NCBI GenBank assembly: GCA_946479435.1 | Contig: CAMLFX010000066.1 | Span: forward strand, 1 to 18,647 | Source of the DNA: an uncultured Sphingobacteriales bacterium | GTDB taxonomy: Bacteria; Bacteroidota; Bacteroidia; Chitinophagales; Chitinophagaceae | Reading direction: 5' to 3' | DNA length: 18,647 nt | Shown: positions 14,861 to 18,647 of the stretch, one piece after another | Layout: every line of letters starts with the position of its first letter | Numbering within the stretch: position 1 is the first letter of the stretch | Position numbers and translations under genes: made by a program | The notes under the pieces: model-generated | The model's input: the letters and a program-made list of their open reading frames with translations, nothing else | What the model was told of the DNA's origin: nothing | Database searches by the model: none

Positions 14861-17476
14861 CTATGTTTCATTCGGGTTAGGTATCGTAAAATAACTAATG
14901 CTTCTGGCCGGGCTTATAAAACCTATAAAACGCTGTTTAAAACTTACTTTTTTTCGCACCGTTTTCAGGAATGGTTTCAGGAATTCTTTTATATAGGTTT
15001 GCTCGCGCTCTGTAAGTGGCTGCTCCTTAGCGTATTTTTTCTTCAGGTACACATTCATAAAACCGGCAAGCGATGTGCCAAACCTGGGGTCCACTATTTC
15101 TTTAGCATATTGCATAGGGGTTAGTGTACCCCTCAATATGCCTACCTGGTGCAGGTAATAGGTAGCGGTCCGGTAGCCCCAGTATGCTTTGCTGCCTTCT
15201 GCTTTGGCGCTATTATAGCGCAGCAATAAATACCTGTAAACAATAGTAGGTAAAAGCAGGAATAGCAAGACAAGGCAAGCCAGCGAAATGCCTACTATTT
15301 GCAGTACTTCAGTGGCCGATATGTTTTGCTCAGGCTTGGCTACAGGTGCTTTCTCTTCGGGTTTGGCTATGTCTTTTCTTTTCAGGTACACTTCATCAAT
15401 AGGCGCCGGGTTAGGGAAGCGGCTAACTAGCGTAGTGGCTTTCTCATTGGTTGTAGCCTGCATTTTTTTAAAAGCTTCAGCGTACGATACCGCTGTTGCC
15501 TGGTCGCCTTTTTGCACCGATGACAGGGCTATATCAAGGCTGTCGCGCTGTATACTGGCTATCTTCACATCCATATTTATATCAGTTCCCTGCTCCAGGT
15601 TGTATTCCTTATCCTGGAAGACAAAGTGCTGCACTTTCATTACCAATATTTTATTCAGTGTATCTACACTTTGCACTATACCATCTGCTGCCAGCCAGGC
15701 ACGTGGTGGCTGCATAGGTGGTGTGCCGTCGGGCTTGGGGCTTTCCTGTGCATCGCTGTTACCAACGGTGGTATCAAAATCCAACCAGCCATAGCCGGGG
15801 AAGTACACTTGCACCCATGCGTGTGCCTGGTCGGCATAGTACCAGTACCAGCCTTTGTTTTTATCGCTGCGGTCAACCGTAAGAAAGCCAACTGCAATGC
15901 GCGAGGGTATGCCCAGTGAGCGGAGCATGAACAGGGTAGCACCTGCATAATAGGCGCAATAGCCCTTCCTGTTCTCAAAAAGAAAGTACATCAGTTTCGA
16001 TGCGCTGGGTATATCGGGTATGCCGGGGTTATCAGTATATTTAAATAGCGGATCACCATTCTCATCTTTCGATAAAAAGTAGTCGCGTATGGAAAGCACT
16101 TTGTCAACAGCAGTAGTTTTATTAACCGATACCTTATGCGCCAGTTCCGAGATCTTTCCAAACTTCGCATCGCTGGGCATGTATGTATAATACTGCATGA
16201 ACTTCTTGTCCATCTTTTCGTAACCTTCGGCTTTGCGCAGTACTTCAAACCTTTGCTCCTGGAATTTCGCTATTTGCGGGTCTTGCGCGTTATATACAAA
16301 ATAGGCGCTGTTCAGTTCCGATACATAACTCTTCGCCCTGAAGGCGCTCTTAAATTCTTCACGAAAATCCTTCTCTACCGTAACGGGTTGTACAAAATAA
16401 CCCACATTGGGTGCCAGGTAAGTATTGGGCGATAGCTTCCTGCTATACACTTCTATCTCTACCGTCGTTCGTAGTTTATCCGATAAACTGTTTTTGATAA
16501 CGCTCGAATCGCTTTTGGTAAAGAACAAGGGCAGCTTCGATGGATCGGGTTCAAAAAGGTCGTTGTAAGGTATCTCCTTATCCCGCTCAAAGGTTTCGGT
16601 CAGCGTATCGAACTTGGTATAGTAAAACGCCGTCAGGTAGAGCGGGTTGGGTATATCGGTATTAGGGAAATAATTATTGATATGCGCGCAAAACAACAGC
16701 TCGTTATTCCTGCCCAGGCTGCTGCGCAGTTTCGAATAGTCTTTCAGGTCGAAGGTGCCATCTTTGTTTTCCTTCAGCATACTGTTCTCACCCTGCTTGC
16801 CGCCGCCGCCATAATTGGCTACGGTCTCTTTTATCTCGCCCCGCATCAGGAATACCACACCGCCCAGTAGCAACGCAGCCAGCCCCGCAAACAATACCAG
16901 CCTTCGGCCCAGGTACCACCAGAACTTCTGCGACTTGTCTTTGTAGTTATATATCTGTTCGGCGGTAAATACTATATACACGGCATACAGTACGGCAGGT
17001 GCAAAAGCCTTCAGTAAGCCCATTACGCTTTCGTTATTGGCTTTCGCTATCAGCAAAATGCAAGAGGTAAGCAATGCCGCTGCTACTACAATGCTCCAGT
17101 ACCGCAGCCGCACAAAACCCCAGCCCGTTAGCCAGCCACTGGTAAATAATATGGCAAATACCAGGAACTGCACCGATATGAAGAAGGCGTCAAATTCGCC
17201 GGTAGCCATTTGGTCCAGCCCCTTATATATGCTATATAATATAAGTATAAGTGCAATGAATGTAGGCAGGAAGCGTATGCGGAAAGCGTAAAAAATAGCT
17301 GCCGCAGCCATGCCGCCTGCAAAGTACAGGGTCTGTTGCCAGGCTTGCGCACCCAGTATTGAATAATACTGGTTAGCGTTCCAAAGCAGGAAATAACCTA
17401 CCACGGCGGTAGGAAGTATAAGAAAAATGAGTTTGGCCAGTAGTTCGTTTACGGGGGCCGCTCTTTGTATGTTCAT
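14861..17476 (-). CDS. TgpA-like membrane protein with transglutaminase domain
   Basis: This 871-residue protein has about six or seven N-terminal membrane segments (residues 12-210) and a long extracytoplasmic region. A transglutaminase core follows at about 440-575, then one membrane segment (about 723-748) and a C-terminal cytoplasmic domain of about 120 residues resembling the DUF4129 tail of TgpA-type proteins. The papain-like triad is visible: C507 in KGYCAYYAGATLFMLRSLGIPSR, H552 in AHAWVQVYFPGYGW and D568 in FDTT. The family acts on periplasmic or cell-surface proteins or peptides as protease or transglutaminase, and natural substrates are largely unknown. A Lys/Pro/Glu-rich linker (697-718) precedes the last membrane segment. 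The ATG at 17476 gives MNIQRAAPVNELL before TM1. The next gene on the strand, 60 bases on, makes a peptidoglycan synthase, suggesting a role in envelope maintenance (inference). Confidence 0.9.
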   Translation of the reverse strand: MNIQRAAPVNELLAKLIFLILPTAVVGYFLLWNANQYYSILGAQAWQQTLYFAGGMAAAAIFYAFRIRFLPTFIALILILYSIYKGLDQMATGEFDAFFISVQFLVFAILFTSGWLTGWGFVRLRYWSIVVAAALLTSCILLIAKANNESVMGLLKAFAPAVLYAVYIVFTAEQIYNYKDKSQKFWWYLGRRLVLFAGLAALLLGGVVFLMRGEIKETVANYGGGGKQGENSMLKENKDGTFDLKDYSKLRSSLGRNNELLFCAHINNYFPNTDIPNPLYLTAFYYTKFDTLTETFERDKEIPYNDLFEPDPSKLPLFFTKSDSSVIKNSLSDKLRTTVEIEVYSRKLSPNTYLAPNVGYFVQPVTVEKDFREEFKSAFRAKSYVSELNSAYFVYNAQDPQIAKFQEQRFEVLRKAEGYEKMDKKFMQYYTYMPSDAKFGKISELAHKVSVNKTTAVDKVLSIRDYFLSKDENGDPLFKYTDNPGIPDIPSASKLMYFLFENRKGYCAYYAGATLFMLRSLGIPSRIAVGFLTVDRSDKNKGWYWYYADQAHAWVQVYFPGYGWLDFDTTVGNSDAQESPKPDGTPPMQPPRAWLAADGIVQSVDTLNKILVMKVQHFVFQDKEYNLEQGTDINMDVKIASIQRDSLDIALSSVQKGDQATAVSYAEAFKKMQATTNEKATTLVSRFPNPAPIDEVYLKRKDIAKPEEKAPVAKPEQNISATEVLQIVGISLACLVLLFLLLPTIVYRYLLLRYNSAKAEGSKAYWGYRTATYYLHQVGILRGTLTPMQYAKEIVDPRFGTSLAGFMNVYLKKKYAKEQPLTEREQTYIKEFLKPFLKTVRKKVSFKQRFIGFISPARSISYFTIPNPNET

Positions 17477-17488
17477 AGCTGCAAGCCT

Positions 17489-17496
17489 TAAATTTA
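17489..17496 (-). promoter_or_regulatory. Possible -7 box for the transglutaminase gene
   Basis: TAAATTTA on the minus strand matches TAnnTTTG with one mismatch and lies 12 bases before the ATG, the same spacing as in the penicillin-binding-protein promoter. An alternative one-mismatch box, TATATTTT, lies at 17501-17508. The region is AT-rich, so such matches occur easily. Confidence 0.3.
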
Positions 17497-17547
17497 AAGG
17501 AAAATATATTGGGGCTTTGTTAAAATGGCATTATCCTTCACCTCCCG

Positions 17548-17556
17548 TTATCCACA
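17548..17556 (+). promoter_or_regulatory. Perfect DnaA-box 9-mer in the divergent intergenic region
   Basis: TTATCCACA is identical to the strong E. coli DnaA box. It sits in the 177-base AT-rich gap between the divergent transglutaminase and dehydrogenase genes, 14 bases before a perfect -7 box, which is about where a -33 element would lie. I found no second full box nearby, so it is not evidence for an origin by itself. Confidence 0.35.
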
Positions 17557-17569
17557 GAATATGGAAAAA

Positions 17570-17577
17570 TATATTTG
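17570..17577 (+). promoter_or_regulatory. -7 promoter box for the hydroxyacyl-CoA dehydrogenase gene
   Basis: TATATTTG is a perfect TAnnTTTG match. It predicts a start near 17584 and a leader of about 70 bases to the ATG at 17654, longer than for other genes in the window. There is no TTTG at -33; the DnaA-like 9-mer occupies that position. Confidence 0.5.
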
Positions 17578-17653
17578 TTATTGATTTTACATAACCAAAC
17601 CGTTTATGAAGAAAATGTTACCTTGGGCACGTTTTAAAAATATTTATTCATAA

Positions 17654-18634
17654 ATGGTACAAGAAAAAGATTCTGTAAAGCTGGAGCATTCCGGCCTTGA
17701 CGAAAAAACGCGTAATATGTTACAAAAGCTTAAGATCGTTACCGTGATAGGCTCAGGTACAATGGGCAACGGTATTTGCCATGTGTTCGCGCAAAGTGGG
17801 TTTAATGTACACATGATGGACATTAACCAGGCTGCTATGGACAAAGCCATGGCTACTATTGGTAAAAACATGGATCGCCAGATCTCGAAAAACACGCTGA
17901 CTGAAGAAACGAAGAAAGAAGCTTTGGGCCGTATCACTACTTATACCGATATGGCTGAAGCAGTGAAAGATGCGGATATCATCATCGAAGCGGCTACAGA
18001 GAATATCGACCTGAAGATCAAAATATTCGAGCAGATCGATAAACTGGCCCCTGAACATGCTATCCTGGCTACCAATACTTCTTCTATCTCTATTACACGT
18101 ATAGCTTCTCATACTAAGCGCCCCGGTAAAGTTATCGGTATGCACTTTATGAACCCCGTGCCTGTAATGAAGCTGGTTGAGATCATCAATGGTTATGCTA
18201 CCGATGCTGAGGTTACGCAACTGGTATACGATCTTTCTACTTACCTGGGCAAAGTGCCTTGCGTAGTGAACGACTATCCGGGCTTTATCTCTAACCGTAT
18301 CCTGATGCCGTTGATCAACGAAGCCATCCTTTCTTTACAGGAAGGTGTTGCAGGTGTTGAAGAGATCGATACCATCATGAAGCTGGGTATGGCGCACCCT
18401 ATGGGGCCGCTGCAACTGGCTGACTTTATAGGTCTGGATACTTGTTACAGCATCATGAACGTATTGCACATGGGCTTTGGCAACCAGAAATATGCACCCG
18501 CTACTTTGCTGGCCAATATGGTGCAGGCAGGTTTCTTAGGTGCTAAGAGCGGTGAAGGTTTCTACAAATACACACCCGGCAGTAAAGAACTGGTTGTAAG
18601 CGAGCGCTTCAAAACCAAACAATGGAAAATGTAA
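17654..18634 (+). CDS. 3-hydroxybutyryl-CoA (3-hydroxyacyl-CoA) dehydrogenase, NAD(P)-dependent
   Basis: The 326-residue protein oxidises (S)-3-hydroxyacyl-CoA to 3-ketoacyl-CoA, or the reverse, in beta-oxidation or butyrate/poly-hydroxybutyrate metabolism. The N-terminal Rossmann fold starts VIGSGTMGNG (G33, G35, G38). Catalytic-type residues are visible: H164 in GMHFMNPVPVMKLVEI, E176, N214 in GFISNRILMP, and S143 or S144 in TNTSSIS. The C-terminal dimerisation domain (about 205-305) contains MGPLQLADFIGLD and ends GEGFYKYTPG. It is a stand-alone enzyme of about the usual size, without an enoyl-CoA hydratase domain. The start is uncertain: ATG at 17654 gives a charged 21-residue extension, while ATG at 17717 (M22) gives a 305-residue protein closer to the family N-terminus. 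The TAA stop lies 13 bases before the window end. Confidence 0.93.
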   Translation: MVQEKDSVKLEHSGLDEKTRNMLQKLKIVTVIGSGTMGNGICHVFAQSGFNVHMMDINQAAMDKAMATIGKNMDRQISKNTLTEETKKEALGRITTYTDMAEAVKDADIIIEAATENIDLKIKIFEQIDKLAPEHAILATNTSSISITRIASHTKRPGKVIGMHFMNPVPVMKLVEIINGYATDAEVTQLVYDLSTYLGKVPCVVNDYPGFISNRILMPLINEAILSLQEGVAGVEEIDTIMKLGMAHPMGPLQLADFIGLDTCYSIMNVLHMGFGNQKYAPATLLANMVQAGFLGAKSGEGFYKYTPGSKELVVSERFKTKQWKM

Positions 18635-18647
18635 TTTTTTCTAAATA

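Noticed and set aside
17477..17653. Replication origin
   Set aside because: There is only one full DnaA box and no dnaA, dnaN or other origin-linked gene in the window. Kept only as a regulatory-site observation.
1..18647. CRISPR array, tRNA/rRNA, insertion sequence, prophage, toxin-antitoxin or defence island
   Set aside because: I saw no periodic repeats, tRNA-like folds, transposase or integrase motifs or terminal inverted repeats. All long frames belong to ordinary metabolic or envelope families.

Overview
The window looks like chromosomal DNA from a Gram-negative member of the Bacteroidota, tentatively near Chitinophagales/Sphingobacteriia. Four things point there: one gene fuses LpxC to FabZ, the lipid A genes run lpxD - lpxC/fabZ - lpxA, several genes are preceded by the Bacteroidota -7 promoter box TAnnTTTG with no obvious Shine-Dalgarno sequence, and a lipoprotein carries a Lys/Glu-rich stretch after its lipid cysteine. 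Coding is dense and no gene-free gap exceeds 180 bases. I see no mobile element, CRISPR array, tRNA or rRNA.

Left part (1-7285), mostly plus strand: the C-terminal end of a penicillin-acylase-family protein, a small membrane protein, a cation diffusion facilitator, then rnhA (minus) head to head with mqnA. After these come an HMG-CoA-lyase-like gene, panB and a yggS-type PLP-binding protein. A convergent MFS transporter and a small lipoprotein close this part. It is mainly cofactor and central metabolism: menaquinone by the futalosine route, pantothenate/CoA, PLP homeostasis and leucine/acetoacetate metabolism, plus metal and drug-type transport.

Middle and right part (7291-17476), all minus strand: a cell-envelope block of seven genes. 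In transcription order these are a TgpA-like membrane transglutaminase, a bifunctional class A penicillin-binding protein, an HD-domain phosphohydrolase, lpxD, lpxC/fabZ, lpxA and an orphan ABC-type ATPase. From lpxD onward every junction overlaps (4, 4 and 17 bases), which implies co-translation. A perfect promoter box precedes the penicillin-binding protein, and a probable terminator follows the HD gene. Peptidoglycan synthesis and lipid A synthesis therefore sit side by side but may be separate transcripts.

Right edge: a 177-base AT-rich divergent region holds a perfect DnaA-box 9-mer and a promoter box, and leads into a plus-strand 3-hydroxybutyryl-CoA dehydrogenase.

I found no convincing novel system. 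The best second-look items are the interlocked rnhA/mqnA promoters, the ABC ATPase lacking its Q-loop and H-loop residues next to lpxA, the four-cysteine tail of the CDF transporter, the near-leaderless transporter promoters, and the DnaA box at the -33 position of the dehydrogenase promoter.
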